A stretch of 64,000 bases of DNA from Actinomyces graevenitzii C83 (GTDB taxonomy: Bacteria; Actinomycetota; Actinomycetes; Actinomycetales; Actinomycetaceae). Positions 52,611-61,566 of this stretch are shown piece after piece. A program made the translations under genes and the position numbers. Location: assembly GCF_000239695.1 (NCBI RefSeq), contig NZ_JH470338.1, positions 1,404,613 to 1,468,612 of the forward strand, read 5' to 3'. Position 1 is the stretch's first letter, and each line of letters opens with the position of its first letter. The notes beneath the pieces are model-generated. The model made no database searches and was not told the DNA's origin. It saw only the letters and a list, made by a program, of their open reading frames with translations.

Positions 52611-54493
52611 TTGTTTTCCTCGTCATCAACGATTTCAGCGTCGACGATGTCGTCGTCAGCCTTGGGCTGCGAGCCAGCGGAAGCGCCGGGGAAACCACTG
52701 CCACCGGCGGGGCCGGCCTGCTCAGAGGCGTACAGGGCCTGACCGATCTTCTGGCCTACCTCGTTGAGCTTGTCCTGAGCGGTGCGTACGGCGTTGATGT
52801 CGTCGCCCTCAAGGGACTTCTTCAGCTCGTCAACAGCTGCGGAAACCTCAGAGTGGACGTCCTCGGGCAGCTTGTCCTTGTTCTCGCGCAGTAGCTTCTC
52901 GATGGCGTAGGCCTGCTGCTCAGCGGTGTTGCGGGTCTCAGCCTCTTCGCGACGCTTCTTGTCCTCAGCGGCGTGAGCTTCAGCTTCCTTGATCATGCGG
53001 TCGATGTCCTCCTTGGGCAGAGCACTGCCGCCGGAGATGGTCATGGACTGCTCCTTGCCGGTGCCCTTGTCCTTAGCGGACACGTGCACGATGCCGTTGG
53101 CGTCGATGTCGAAGGAAACCTCGATCTGGGGCACACCGTGCGGGGCCGGAGCGATACCGGTCAGCTCGAAGGTGCCTAGCGGCTTGTTGTCGCGGGCGAA
53201 CTCGCGCTCACCCTGGTAGACCTGGATCAGCACGGAAGGCTGGTTGTCTTCAGCGGTGGAGAAAATCTCGCTGCGCTGAGCCGGGATGGCAGTGTTGCGC
53301 TCGATCAGCTTGGTCATGATGCCACCCTTGGTTTCGATACCCAGGGACAGCGGGGTCACGTCGATCAGTAGCACGTCCTTGCGGTCACCCTGGATAACAC
53401 CAGCCTGCAGGGCGGCACCGATGGCCACAACCTCGTCGGGGTTAACGCCCTTGTTGGGCTCCTTGCCACCGGTCAGCTCGCGGACAACGTCGCTGACGGC
53501 AGGCATACGGGTGGATCCACCTACCAGCACTACGTGGTCGATGTCGCTGACCTTGACGCCGGCGTCCTCGATTACCTTGTGGAACGGCAGCTTGGTGCGC
53601 TCTAGCAGGTCAGCAGTCATTTCCTCGAACTGGGCGCGGGTTAGCTTCTCGTCCAGGTGGATCGGGGTGCCGTCGGGGCCCATGGATAGGTACTGCTGGT
53701 TGATGGTGGTGCTCATGGCGCTGGACAGTTCCTTCTTGGCCTGTTCAGCGGCGTCGCGCAGACGCTGCATGGCGATCTTGTCCTTGGACAGGTCTACACC
53801 GGTGTTGGACTTTACGCGGTCGATCAGCCACTTGACGATACGGTCATCCCAGTCGTCACCACCGAGTCGGTTGTCACCGGCGGTGGCGCGCACCTGAATG
53901 GTGGAGAAGCCGTCGTCATCCTTACCAACCTCAAGCAGGGAGACGTCGAAGGTACCGCCACCGAGGTCGAATACCAAGATGAGCTCGTCTTCCTTACCCT
54001 TTTCGAGGCCGTAAGCCAGGGCGGCTGCGGTGGGCTCGTTGACGATACGGTCAACCTTGAGGCCGGCAATGGTACCGGCGTCCTTGGTGGCCTGACGCTG
54101 AGCGTCGTTGAAGTAGGCGGGGACGGTGATAACCGCATTGGTGACGGGCTCGCCCAGGTAAGCCTCGGCGTCGGCCTTTAGCTTGGCCAGGATGAAGGCC
54201 GAAATCTGCTGGGCGTTGTAGTCCTTGCCGTCAATGTTCACCTTCCAGTCAGTGCCCATGTGGCGCTTGACGGAGGAGATGGTGCGGTCAACGTTGGTGA
54301 CTGCCTGACGCTTGGCAATGTTGCCAACCAGAATCTCGGGCTTGGCGTCAGGGCCGGTGGCCTTGGAGAAAGCTACTACTGAAGGGGTAGTACGGCCGCC
54401 TTCAGCGTTAGGGATGATGGTGGGCTCCCCGCCTTCGAGGACGGAGATAGCAGAGTTGGTGGTTCCTAGGTCAATACCCACAGCGCGTGCCAT
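52607..54493 (-). CDS. dnaK: Chaperone DnaK (Hsp70)
   Basis: 628 residues. [41 protein letters not shown] and [17 protein letters not shown] are the three Hsp70 signatures. The substrate domain begins at [20 protein letters not shown], and the C-terminal tail [16 protein letters not shown] is the usual acidic end. ATG 54493 is set by AAGGAG upstream and by family start [10 protein letters not shown]; the frame is open a little further upstream. First gene of the operon; a HAIR-like HspR site lies about 80 bp upstream. Confidence 0.98.
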   Translation of the reverse strand: MARAVGIDLGTTNSAISVLEGGEPTIIPNAEGGRTTPSVVAFSKATGPDAKPEILVGNIAKRQAVTNVDRTISSVKRHMGTDWKVNIDGKDYNAQQISAFILAKLKADAEAYLGEPVTNAVITVPAYFNDAQRQATKDAGTIAGLKVDRIVNEPTAAALAYGLEKGKEDELILVFDLGGGTFDVSLLEVGKDDDGFSTIQVRATAGDNRLGGDDWDDRIVKWLIDRVKSNTGVDLSKDKIAMQRLRDAAEQAKKELSSAMSTTINQQYLSMGPDGTPIHLDEKLTRAQFEEMTADLLERTKLPFHKVIEDAGVKVSDIDHVVLVGGSTRMPAVSDVVRELTGGKEPNKGVNPDEVVAIGAALQAGVIQGDRKDVLLIDVTPLSLGIETKGGIMTKLIERNTAIPAQRSEIFSTAEDNQPSVLIQVYQGEREFARDNKPLGTFELTGIAPAPHGVPQIEVSFDIDANGIVHVSAKDKGTGKEQSMTISGGSALPKEDIDRMIKEAEAHAAEDKKRREEAETRNTAEQQAYAIEKLLRENKDKLPEDVHSEVSAAVDELKKSLEGDDINAVRTAQDKLNEVGQKIGQALYASEQAGPAGGSGFPGASAGSQPKADDDIVDAEIVDDEENK

Positions 54494-54573
54494 AAGTTTG
54501 TGCTCCTTGTTTGTTCTGTCTGTAATGTCTTTACTCAAGTATTCAAGTTGAGCCAGTGACTGTCAACTCTCTT

Positions 54574-54594
54574 CTTGAGTCCACCTAGCTCAAC
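54574..54594. promoter_or_regulatory. HAIR-like HspR operator
   Basis: CTTGAGT-N7-GCTCAAC, matching the HspR inverted repeat CTTGAGT-N7-ACTCAAG at 12 of 14 positions. Extra ACTCAAG (54534) and AGTTGA...TCAACT (54545-54567) half-sites lie between it and dnaK. It sits between divergent dnaK and the FUSC gene and could affect both. Confidence 0.75.
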
Positions 54595-54652
54595 TTTGCT
54601 AGGGGGTGAATCATTCCCACTATTTGATGTGAGCTGGCACACTTTAAACTTT

Positions 54653-56476
54653 ATGTCCTATCCTGAGCTCGTGGGCCCAGCCAAAGACTCCCCCTCACCA
54701 CCAAACTCACTGTCAGCTGCTTGGCTAGACTCACGCCGAAAGTTAGGGCGTGGACACCACTGGTTTTGGTCTTCACTAACCGCCATTAACTCTGGCCCTA
54801 GCTGGCACCGCGCTGCACGTTGGACCGCCACTGTATGCGGCGGCCTACTTGGCTGCGCCCTAGTTTTGGGTCCTTCCCACGCCACTTTGGGCTTGCTCGG
54901 GGCCCAGTGCGCCAACGTTGGGCGCGAAGAGCCACTACGACGGCGCACTGTCTCCATGGTCATTAACGCCCTGGTATCCCTAGGTTTTTTCTTCTTGGGT
55001 TGGTACGCAGCCCCATATCCTTGGCTTCTGCCCCCATTAATCACGGCCATGACTTTTTCGACCGTATGGGTGTGGCACGCCCTGATGGTGGGCCCTCCGG
55101 GGCCTACAAACACGGTGTTTGCCGGGGCCTACGGAACCTATATGGCCTCCACCCATTCAAGCGCACTAGAAACAATTGTTTCGGTTAACTCCCTGGCTTT
55201 CCTATTTGCTGCCTTAACTTCGATTGCCTTGATTGCCTGGCACCCCAACTCCCCTGCCCGCGAGGCTATCGCCACTGCAGAGGCCGCCGTCGCCGACTAT
55301 GAAGCCAGCTTTGACAAGCCCCAATATGAGCGCGGGCCGCAACGCTCAGCCGCCTATAGCGCGGTGAATGAGGCTTGGTACACCCTGCGTAGTGCACGCA
55401 CAGCCAACGAGCGCCCCCACACTGCCGCCTCACGTCAGCTACATTCACGCCTGCGTCGCCTGCATCGGCGCCTGGTGTTGGGCCTGCAAAGTGAGTCTTT
55501 TCCCGCCCAAAATCAGGCCACTGGCTCGCACTTTTTGCGCACTCCCCTGGGTCGGCCTCGCCCAAGCTACTTGCTGCGCCGGGCTTTCCATAAGGGCTCT
55601 CGTCCCTGGTTAACGGCGGTGCGGGCGCTGATTGCGGTGCTGCTAGCCACCACCTCTATGTTTTTTTCGCCTACCGCACATACTTCTTGGGCGGTGCTTA
55701 GCGCCCTGATTGTGCTGCAAAACGGCACTAGTCGCATGGATATGTCGGTGCGGGCACTGCACCGTGTAGTTGGTACTAGCCTGGGTTTAATTAGTGCTTT
55801 GGCGATAATGACGCTGGGGCTGGAGCCGTGGACCAAGCTGGTAATTATTTTCGCCTGCCTGCTGGGGATGAACCTGACGGCGAAGCGTAACTATGCGGTG
55901 GCGGTTTTCTTCATCACCACCTACTCGATGCAGATGCTTCCGCCCACCGCCCATTACTCCACTTCACTACTGTTTGCCGATCGCCTACTAGAGACTTTGG
56001 TGGGCGCAACCACGGCCCTACTGGCGATTTGGCTGGTGGGACGCCATGCCCCGATCTTGTTGGTGCGGCGCCAATATCGCGCGGTTTTGCGGGCTATTAC
56101 AGCTGTTCTCGACGACGCCGCTCACGCTGAGCTAGATACTTTGGCGGCCTCCACGCACCGGCGCAACCTGGCTTTTGAGCTGTCTCAGTCCGGTACGGTT
56201 TTGGCTGGGGCACGGGCCGACGACGCCGCTAGCCTGGTGGGTTGGCATGAGTTATCGCGGGAAATTTCCCGGTTTGGTTTTGACGTGTTGGCTTCCGTGT
56301 GGCGCAAATCTAGCTTTGGTCAGGCACAACAGGCACAGTTGGCGGCCGCCCAGGCGGCGCAAAATCTGCGTGATTTTGTGCGTGACCTGCCCCCGCTTTC
56401 AACTACCAATATTGATACTGCCGCGCTAACTAAACGGGTTAGCTTGGCGCGCACCTTATACCTGGCAGATGCCTAA
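54653..56476 (+). CDS. FUSC family (fusaric acid resistance-like) membrane protein
   Basis: 607 residues. Two membrane modules of about six helices each (residues 40-180 and 320-460) are separated and followed by cytoplasmic helical regions, the FUSC/AaeB-like arrangement. FSPTAHTSWAVLSALIVLQNGTSRMDMSVRALHRVVGTSLGLI matches the FUSC C-terminal half. Substrates of this family are aromatic acids or unknown. ATG 54653 is preferred because the frame upstream crosses the HspR operator; no ribosome site is visible. It ends at a strong terminator. Confidence 0.88.
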   Translation: MSYPELVGPAKDSPSPPNSLSAAWLDSRRKLGRGHHWFWSSLTAINSGPSWHRAARWTATVCGGLLGCALVLGPSHATLGLLGAQCANVGREEPLRRRTVSMVINALVSLGFFFLGWYAAPYPWLLPPLITAMTFSTVWVWHALMVGPPGPTNTVFAGAYGTYMASTHSSALETIVSVNSLAFLFAALTSIALIAWHPNSPAREAIATAEAAVADYEASFDKPQYERGPQRSAAYSAVNEAWYTLRSARTANERPHTAASRQLHSRLRRLHRRLVLGLQSESFPAQNQATGSHFLRTPLGRPRPSYLLRRAFHKGSRPWLTAVRALIAVLLATTSMFFSPTAHTSWAVLSALIVLQNGTSRMDMSVRALHRVVGTSLGLISALAIMTLGLEPWTKLVIIFACLLGMNLTAKRNYAVAVFFITTYSMQMLPPTAHYSTSLLFADRLLETLVGATTALLAIWLVGRHAPILLVRRQYRAVLRAITAVLDDAAHAELDTLAASTHRRNLAFELSQSGTVLAGARADDAASLVGWHELSREISRFGFDVLASVWRKSSFGQAQQAQLAAAQAAQNLRDFVRDLPPLSTTNIDTAALTKRVSLARTLYLADA

Positions 56477-56481
56477 AAAAT

Positions 56482-56515
56482 AGAAAGCAGTAAGCTATAC
56501 AACTTACTGCTTTCT
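56482..56515. terminator. Bidirectional hairpin terminator
   Basis: Perfect 13-bp arms AGAAAGCAGTAAG / CTTACTGCTTTCT with an 8-base loop, six bases after the FUSC stop, with an A-run before it (so a T-run on the other strand) for the convergent CsbD gene. Confidence 0.85.
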
Positions 56516-56598
56516 GATTGCTATGTTATACCAGTATTTTACCGGGCAGGCATTTGTGCCGAAAAATAATGGTTATAGCGGCATAAGGAGTTAGAAAA

Positions 56599-56802
56599 TT
56601 ACTTCTCGTCCTTGTGTACGGCATTCTTAACGCCTTCGATTGCGCCCTCTACAGAGTCCTTGACGTCCTCAACGGCGTCCTTAACCTTGTCAGCGAACTT
56701 TTCCGCAGCGCCTTCAGTTTCCGTCTTCTTGTCGCCGGTAACCTTACCCACAACTTCCTTGGCTTCAGCCTTGGCGTGGTTGATGCTGTCCTTGATCGAC
56801 AT
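56599..56802 (-). CDS. CsbD family stress protein
   Basis: 67 residues. KAEAKEVVGKVTGDKKTETEGAAEKFADKVKDAVEDVKDSVEG is the charged, Ala/Lys-rich CsbD pattern. Small soluble stress-induced proteins of unknown mechanism. ATG with AAAAAGGAG upstream. It neighbours another small stress-type protein (GlsB-like), suggesting a general-stress context. Confidence 0.9.
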   Translation of the reverse strand: MSIKDSINHAKAEAKEVVGKVTGDKKTETEGAAEKFADKVKDAVEDVKDSVEGAIEGVKNAVHKDEK

Positions 56803-56862
56803 AATCGTACTCCTTTTTAGATGGTAGTTAGCTTTTAGGATAATATTTTTTGGAGAAAATTG

Positions 56863-57102
56863 CTAGGATTTTTTCCCAAAGAATAATACGACTATAGCGA
56901 TAACAATTACTGCACCCAAGATAGAGGGAATTAGAGCCTTACCAGCCAGGGCCGGACCCCAGGTACCAAACAGTCTTTGACCCACAAATGAGCCTATTAA
57001 ACCTGCGACAACGTTGGAGAGTATCCCCATCGAGCCGCCTTTTCTAGTAATCACACCTGCGACAAAACCTATAAAGCCGCCAACAATAATTGACCAGACC
57101 AA
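56863..57102 (-). CDS. GlsB/YeaQ/YmgE family membrane protein
   Basis: 79 residues, three helices with Gly zippers (IIVGGFIGFVAGVITRKGGSMGILSNVVAGLIGSFVGQRLF), the transglycosylase-associated (GlsB) family. The start is TTG, supported by a GGAG seven bases upstream and by the family N-terminus. It is 60 bp upstream of the CsbD gene on the same strand and may be co-transcribed. Confidence 0.88.
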   Translation of the reverse strand: MVWSIIVGGFIGFVAGVITRKGGSMGILSNVVAGLIGSFVGQRLFGTWGPALAGKALIPSILGAVIVIAIVVLFFGKKS

Positions 57103-57340
57103 AATTACGCTCCATTCGCACTATTTATGCGGAAAGTGTTTACTTTCAGCCAACACTGCGACAGACACGGTCTCAGATGATTTCGATACAGCATCTATTC
57201 GTGGAGGATTGGCAGTCAAAATAAAATATGTTGTGCAACACCCGCAATTGTCAGCATAACAGCATGTTGGTAACGCGATCAACAGGTTACAAATATTAGT
57301 TGCTCAGAATAGCTAGCAGCGATTGCAGCGCAACCTAACG

Positions 57341-57733
57341 CTAGGGCTGCTGATTTGGGTCTGGACCAGCCTTAGCTGCAGCGTTAGCAACTAGTTGCCA
57401 AGGACCCAGATTTAGCGGCCTAGATACCCGCACTATCAGGTCTTGCCCCTCGATTAAGCATTGATTGAGGCTAGCTTGATTATCGCTAGCCACCCTGCCG
57501 GCTTGCTGGCAAGGCTGCGCCCCACCGGCAGCTAGCGGATCATTAAGCGCTTGAGCGCCAGCTAGGGCGGCCAGGTCAGCTGCACTTTGAGCTTTAGCGG
57601 CGCCACTATAGGCCGCAGCCACCAGGGCGATTACCCCAGAAAGCAGCAACGCTAAAGCGATTAAAGCCAGCGATAGTACCGTGCCAGAGCCCTGCTCCCA
57701 ACTGTGGGCTTTGCTTTGACCAGGCTGTCTCAT
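57341..57733 (-). CDS. TadE/Rv3654c-like pseudopilin-associated protein
   Basis: 130 residues. A short leader EQGSGTVLSLALIALALLLSGVIALVAAAYSGAAKAQSAADLAALAGAQAL is the Rv3654c-type minor-pilin N-terminus (G, hydrophobic stretch, then A-A-D-L-A-A-L-A). Two cysteines in the C-terminal part (QPCQQAG, NQCLIEG) may form a disulfide. Last gene of the Tad cluster; ATGA overlap with the TadE gene upstream. Confidence 0.82.
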   Translation of the reverse strand: MRQPGQSKAHSWEQGSGTVLSLALIALALLLSGVIALVAAAYSGAAKAQSAADLAALAGAQALNDPLAAGGAQPCQQAGRVASDNQASLNQCLIEGQDLIVRVSRPLNLGPWQLVANAAAKAGPDPNQQP

Positions 57734-58188
57734 GGCTGCTCCCGTGGGGCGCAGGCGCTAGCCCGAATAGTCCACCCCAGCATGTTTAGGATGGGTGGCA
57801 GTGACACGCTGGCCTGCGCACATTCTCCACTAACACTGATTTGGGCCGCACTATAAGCCCTAGCTGCTGCCGCATAGGGGTCCTCACCCGCCAATTGGGC
57901 TCTAGCCGCCGCATTGGCCGCGCCCACTGCCCGCACCTGCCTGACACCTACAGCAGCCAAACCCAGCACTAGTGCTAGCACGGCGATAACTGCTGGCAAA
58001 GTTAAGGCTAGCTCAGCGGTAACCATGCCCCGGCAGTTGCAACTAGCCCTGCCAGTGCAGGCGAGGGCGCAGCTTCGCCTGCGCCCACAGCGCACACCTA
58101 AACCCTGGGGAGTGGTGGCGGCGCAAGTATTTACGGGCTTGCGCCGCCACCTTGGCTTAGGGCGGCCAGTTAGTCCGCCCCGGCTCAT
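57730..58188 (-). CDS. TadE-like minor pilin
   Basis: 152 residues. A basic, Cys-containing leader of about 53 residues ends in RGMVTAELALTLPAVIAVLALVLGLAAVGVRQVRAV, the TadE-type class III signal with Glu at position 5 after the processing site. The extracellular part carries two cysteines. The leader is unusually long; an internal start near GMVTAEL would be more typical. Its ATG overlaps the preceding stop as TGATG. Confidence 0.82.
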   Translation of the reverse strand: MSRGGLTGRPKPRWRRKPVNTCAATTPQGLGVRCGRRRSCALACTGRASCNCRGMVTAELALTLPAVIAVLALVLGLAAVGVRQVRAVGAANAAARAQLAGEDPYAAAARAYSAAQISVSGECAQASVSLPPILNMLGWTIRASACAPREQP

Positions 58189-58505
58189 CAGGACACGCTC
58201 AGTGCGCTAGAGAGCAGCGACTCGATCATTGGGCGTAGCCCACCAGAGCGAATAATCGCCAGTAGCAGCCCCGCAAACGCTGCGGCTGCCACCGTGCCAA
58301 TGGCGTACTCGGCTGTGGCCATACCAGCTTCAAGATCTAGGCGCTTATCGCCCTGGGCGCCGCCTTCAGGCTTACCTTCACTCTTAGCGCACTTGGCCTC
58401 CACAGCCTCCTTTACTTCCTTTACCTCATTTGCCTCCTTGGTGCCCTTGAGTGAGTCACTGCCAGGCGCCAAAGACGCAGGCGGCTGCTCATGTGCCTGC
58501 TCCAT
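58188..58505 (-). CDS. DUF4244 pilin (Flp-like)
   Basis: 105 residues. An acidic, Lys/Glu-rich leader of about 60 residues precedes LEAGMATAEYAIGTVAAAAFAGLLLAIIRSGGLRPMIESLLSSAL, the DUF4244 signature of the probable major Flp pilin in actinobacterial Tad loci. The leader has repeated KEVKE units and is longer than normal. The ATG has AAGGAGGAAACC, the best ribosome site in the cluster, fitting high expression. Confidence 0.87.
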   Translation of the reverse strand: MEQAHEQPPASLAPGSDSLKGTKEANEVKEVKEAVEAKCAKSEGKPEGGAQGDKRLDLEAGMATAEYAIGTVAAAAFAGLLLAIIRSGGLRPMIESLLSSALSVS

Positions 58506-59083
58506 GGTTTCCTCCTTTTGCCCTAATCTGGGCAGTTTTGGCTAGATGGGCGGCCTAGTTGACCAACCCGTAAACAGTTTGTGGCGCCTTGGCTAGCGCC
58601 TGCTTGCAGCCTGTGGATAGGGGCTGTAGGAGTAAATTTGTTCCCCACCTGTGCTCAAAAGCATTAGCGACGTCGCCGCAGCCAAGAGCGCAAAAGAGCA
58701 GCAAAGAGCAGCTTTTAACTTTGTACCTGGCCGAAGAGTTGCTGGGCAGGTACAAGACATAAGCTGGTCGACAGCGAGCTTAGAGATTAGGGGCGAAATT
58801 AGTTCCAGAGAGCTACTGGAAGAGCCGGCGAGATGCGGATCAGAAGCCACACCGGCGAGATTCATGCAGATACGGGGGCTTGCGGGCTAGCGTGCCAGCG
58901 ATCGGAGGCACGGCAGTCTTAGCCAGCGCGCCAATCTTGGCCAGCACACCACTCGGTTGGGAGTTTCAGCCAGTTAGGCAGCCAGCTGAGCACGGCACTC
59001 TTGGCCGATGAGATGTCGCAGCAAGCTGAGCGTTAGGCAGCCAGCTAGGCGCCGTCGCCCCAAGATTTAGGCAAAACGCAGCC
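58506..59083. other. Gap inside Tad locus with repeats
   Basis: About 580 bp between the F-type gene and the pilin gene; it should hold the pilin promoter. GTTAGGCAGCCAGCT occurs twice (58973-58987 and 59032-59046). TGTGGATAG at 58612 is one base off a DnaA box. The 58885-59060 stretch is low-complexity. No credible gene: short frames lack ribosome sites. Confidence 0.5.
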
Positions 59084-60394
59084 TTAAGCGCCGGCAAGCA
59101 CGCTGCGGCCCAAATAAACCACGGCCGGCACAATCGCCAACAAAATAAAGGCCGGCAAATGACACAGCCCCAACGGCAACACCAGTCGCACCGCCAACCG
59201 GTTAGCGTCCGCGCTAGCCTGGCTTTCACGCTGATCACGTAGGGTTTGCGCCCAAGCTTCAAGCATCGGCAGGGGGTTGGCTCCAACTAGCCAGGCCGGC
59301 GCTAAACATTGACTAAGCGCCTTATAACCAGCCCGATTTGGCGCAGCCAGGCTCCAAGCCTCATCCCAACTCGCCCCAATTTCCAGCGCCCGCGCCACGA
59401 ACCCAAAATCCTTGATTTCACAGGCAAACCCCAACGCCTCCAGGCATCTGGGGATACTGGCGCCACTATGCAGCGCCGCACCACACAGATCCAGCAGTAA
59501 GGCGTCGTCGAACTGGTTAACTTCCTCCTGGGCACGCTCCACCATGCGGGACGTAACCAGGCGCCCCACACACAAAAACCCCAGCCCACCCAGAGCCGTG
59601 ATGGTGCCCAGGGCGCCGTCGAGCCAAAACTGCCACACCCGCACCCCTAAAAGCGCCCCTAAAGCCACCCCCACCAGCGGCAAAGCAGCCAACATGCGGG
59701 CCGTGGCCACCGGCGCCGCCAAAGCCGCATAGCGCTGCTGCGCGCCGCGAGTAGCCTGCGTGATCATGCCGGCCACCTGCCCTAACACCTGTGCCAAGGG
59801 CGAGCCCAGGCGCTGCGCCAAACGCTGCCCTGCCAAAGCCGATCTAGCCGCGAGCGCATTAACCCCCGCCTGTTGGCGCCGACTTTGCCCCAGCCACCAG
59901 GGGGTTTTGGCCGCAATCAAGCTATGCAGGTAGAGGCTTTCGCCCGCCTGGTTGAGTTGGCTGGGTGCCCCGGCTTCGGCTAGGGCTTGGCTCCAGGCTT
60001 GGGTGGGCATCTGTCCGCCGGTAAGTCGCACCGATACCTGCACTAGCAGCATATTTAGTGCCAGTGGTGGTTTGCGTTTGGGTAGGGCTGGTAGGTGTAT
60101 GGGGCGGCTCCGGCTTAGGGGTGCCCACCAGCACCAGGCCACTAGGGTCAGCAAGCTGGCTAGTAAAAGCGGGTGGGTTTGGATTACTGCGGCGACGGCG
60201 CTAAACGCTACTGTCAGGGCGGTTTCTAGGGCACTTTCTAGGGCGCTCGCGGCCAGTGCGAACAGCGTGGCCAGCACGGTCAGTGTGGCCAGCGCGGCCA
60301 GTGCGAACAGAGCGGATAGTGCTGACAGCGCGCCGCTGGCTTTGCAGGTGGCGGCGCATAGTTTGGTTAGTGTTTCTACCAGCTGCCAGGTCAT
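59084..60394 (-). CDS. Tad pilus inner-membrane platform protein (T2SF/TadC-like)
   Basis: 436 residues. N-terminal helices rich in Ala/Leu (SALSALFALAALATLTVLATLFALAASALESALETALTVAF), then the type II secretion F domain: LAQRLGSPLAQVLGQVAGM, ARMLAALPLVGVALGALLG and a C-terminal helix. A second part has DALLLDLCGAALHSGASIPRCLEALG. It looks like TadB- and TadC-type halves joined in one chain; actinobacterial loci often have two separate genes. It starts 3 bp after the CpaF stop. Confidence 0.87.
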   Translation of the reverse strand: MTWQLVETLTKLCAATCKASGALSALSALFALAALATLTVLATLFALAASALESALETALTVAFSAVAAVIQTHPLLLASLLTLVAWCWWAPLSRSRPIHLPALPKRKPPLALNMLLVQVSVRLTGGQMPTQAWSQALAEAGAPSQLNQAGESLYLHSLIAAKTPWWLGQSRRQQAGVNALAARSALAGQRLAQRLGSPLAQVLGQVAGMITQATRGAQQRYAALAAPVATARMLAALPLVGVALGALLGVRVWQFWLDGALGTITALGGLGFLCVGRLVTSRMVERAQEEVNQFDDALLLDLCGAALHSGASIPRCLEALGFACEIKDFGFVARALEIGASWDEAWSLAAPNRAGYKALSQCLAPAWLVGANPLPMLEAWAQTLRDQRESQASADANRLAVRLVLPLGLCHLPAFILLAIVPAVVYLGRSVLAGA

Positions 60395-60396
60395 GG

Positions 60397-61566
60397 TTAG
60401 CTGCCTAAGGCTTGGTCTAGGGCTGGCCCAAGACGCCGCCGCAGCAGTTCTAGGGCGGCGCCTGGCACTAGCTGGCCGTCGTCATTCCAGGTCAGGGCGT
60501 CTTGGCAGATTAGTTCTCCATCTTGGCGCCATAGCACTGCCAGGCTGCGTAGCCGGCGTAGGCCTTGCTGACGTTCTAGGTGTATTACTGCGTCTAGGGC
60601 GCTGGCTGCCTGCAGGTTTAGGGCTTGGGGACTTAAACCGGCCAGGGCTCCCAGAGCGGCTAGTCTTGCGGGCACATCCACTGCGCTGTTGGCGTGGAGT
60701 GTGGCCCAGCCTCCCTCATGCCCGGTGTTGAGGGCGGTGAGTACGTCGGCTACTTCGCCGCCGCGACATTCGCCCAAAATGAGCCTGTCTGGCCGCATTC
60801 TTAAGGCGATTCGTACTAGTTCGCTCATATTCACCCCGCCGGCACCTTCCACGTTGGGGCGGCGTTCTTGCAGGTAAACCACGTGTGGGTGGTTGATGCG
60901 TAGCTCGCGGCTTTCTTCAATGCACAGCAGTCGCTGTTGGACTTCAACTAGGGCCACTAGGGTGGCTAGCAGGGTGGTTTTGCCGGTGCCGGTAGCCCCG
61001 CTGATTAGGCAGTTTGCCCGTTTTTTGACCAGTAGTTCCAGCACTTTTTGCATCCGTATGTCAAACATGCCCGCTTGGCGTAGCTGCTCAATGGTGAAGG
61101 CTTTGGAGCGAAAGGCGCGCAGGGAAATCAGGGTGCCGCAGGCGCTGACTGGCTCTAGCACGGCGTGTAGTCGGCTGCCGTCGCCTAGGGTGCCGTCCAC
61201 TACTGGGCTGGCTTGGTCTAGGCGTTTGGCGCAGCCGGCGGCCAGGCGCACCGCTAAAGCGCGGGTGTCTGCCTCGCTCCAGCCTGGCGGTAGTGGGGCG
61301 CGCAGTAGCCCTTTTCCTCTATCTACCCACAGTTGGCAGCCGTTAAGCAGCACGTCAGTGACGACGTCGTCGTCTAGGTAGCGCTGTAAGGGGCCAGCCC
61401 CAGCGATGTCTTCATAAACCCCAATGGCCATATCCGCCATGGTTTGGGTGTCTGCCACGGGGCTAGCGGCCATGGCTTGGGCCCAGCCTTGGCCGCTGGC
61501 AATGGCGCGCCGTAGCCGACCGCCCCAGTCACGGCGAGGGTTTGCAGCGAAACTTGGTTCACTCAT
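60397..61566 (-). CDS. Tad pilus assembly ATPase CpaF/TadA
   Basis: 389 residues. Type II/IV secretion ATPase: LISGATGTGKTTLLATL Walker A, LCIEESRELRINHPHVVYLQ (Asp box type), LRMRPDRLILGECRGGEVADVL Walker B and TGHEGGWATLHANSA His box. Powers pilin polymerisation. ATG 61566 overlaps the Ssd stop as ATGA and is preferred to a GTG-type start seven codons upstream. Order Ssd-CpaF-TadC-pilins matches actinobacterial Tad loci. Confidence 0.94.
   Translation of the reverse strand: MSEPSFAANPRRDWGGRLRRAIASGQGWAQAMAASPVADTQTMADMAIGVYEDIAGAGPLQRYLDDDVVTDVLLNGCQLWVDRGKGLLRAPLPPGWSEADTRALAVRLAAGCAKRLDQASPVVDGTLGDGSRLHAVLEPVSACGTLISLRAFRSKAFTIEQLRQAGMFDIRMQKVLELLVKKRANCLISGATGTGKTTLLATLVALVEVQQRLLCIEESRELRINHPHVVYLQERRPNVEGAGGVNMSELVRIALRMRPDRLILGECRGGEVADVLTALNTGHEGGWATLHANSAVDVPARLAALGALAGLSPQALNLQAASALDAVIHLERQQGLRRLRSLAVLWRQDGELICQDALTWNDDGQLVPGAALELLRRRLGPALDQALGS

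Noticed and set aside
55000..55613. Small open frames overlapping the FUSC gene and elsewhere on opposite strands of known genes
   Set aside because: They lie wholly within well-supported genes and lack starts with ribosome sites.
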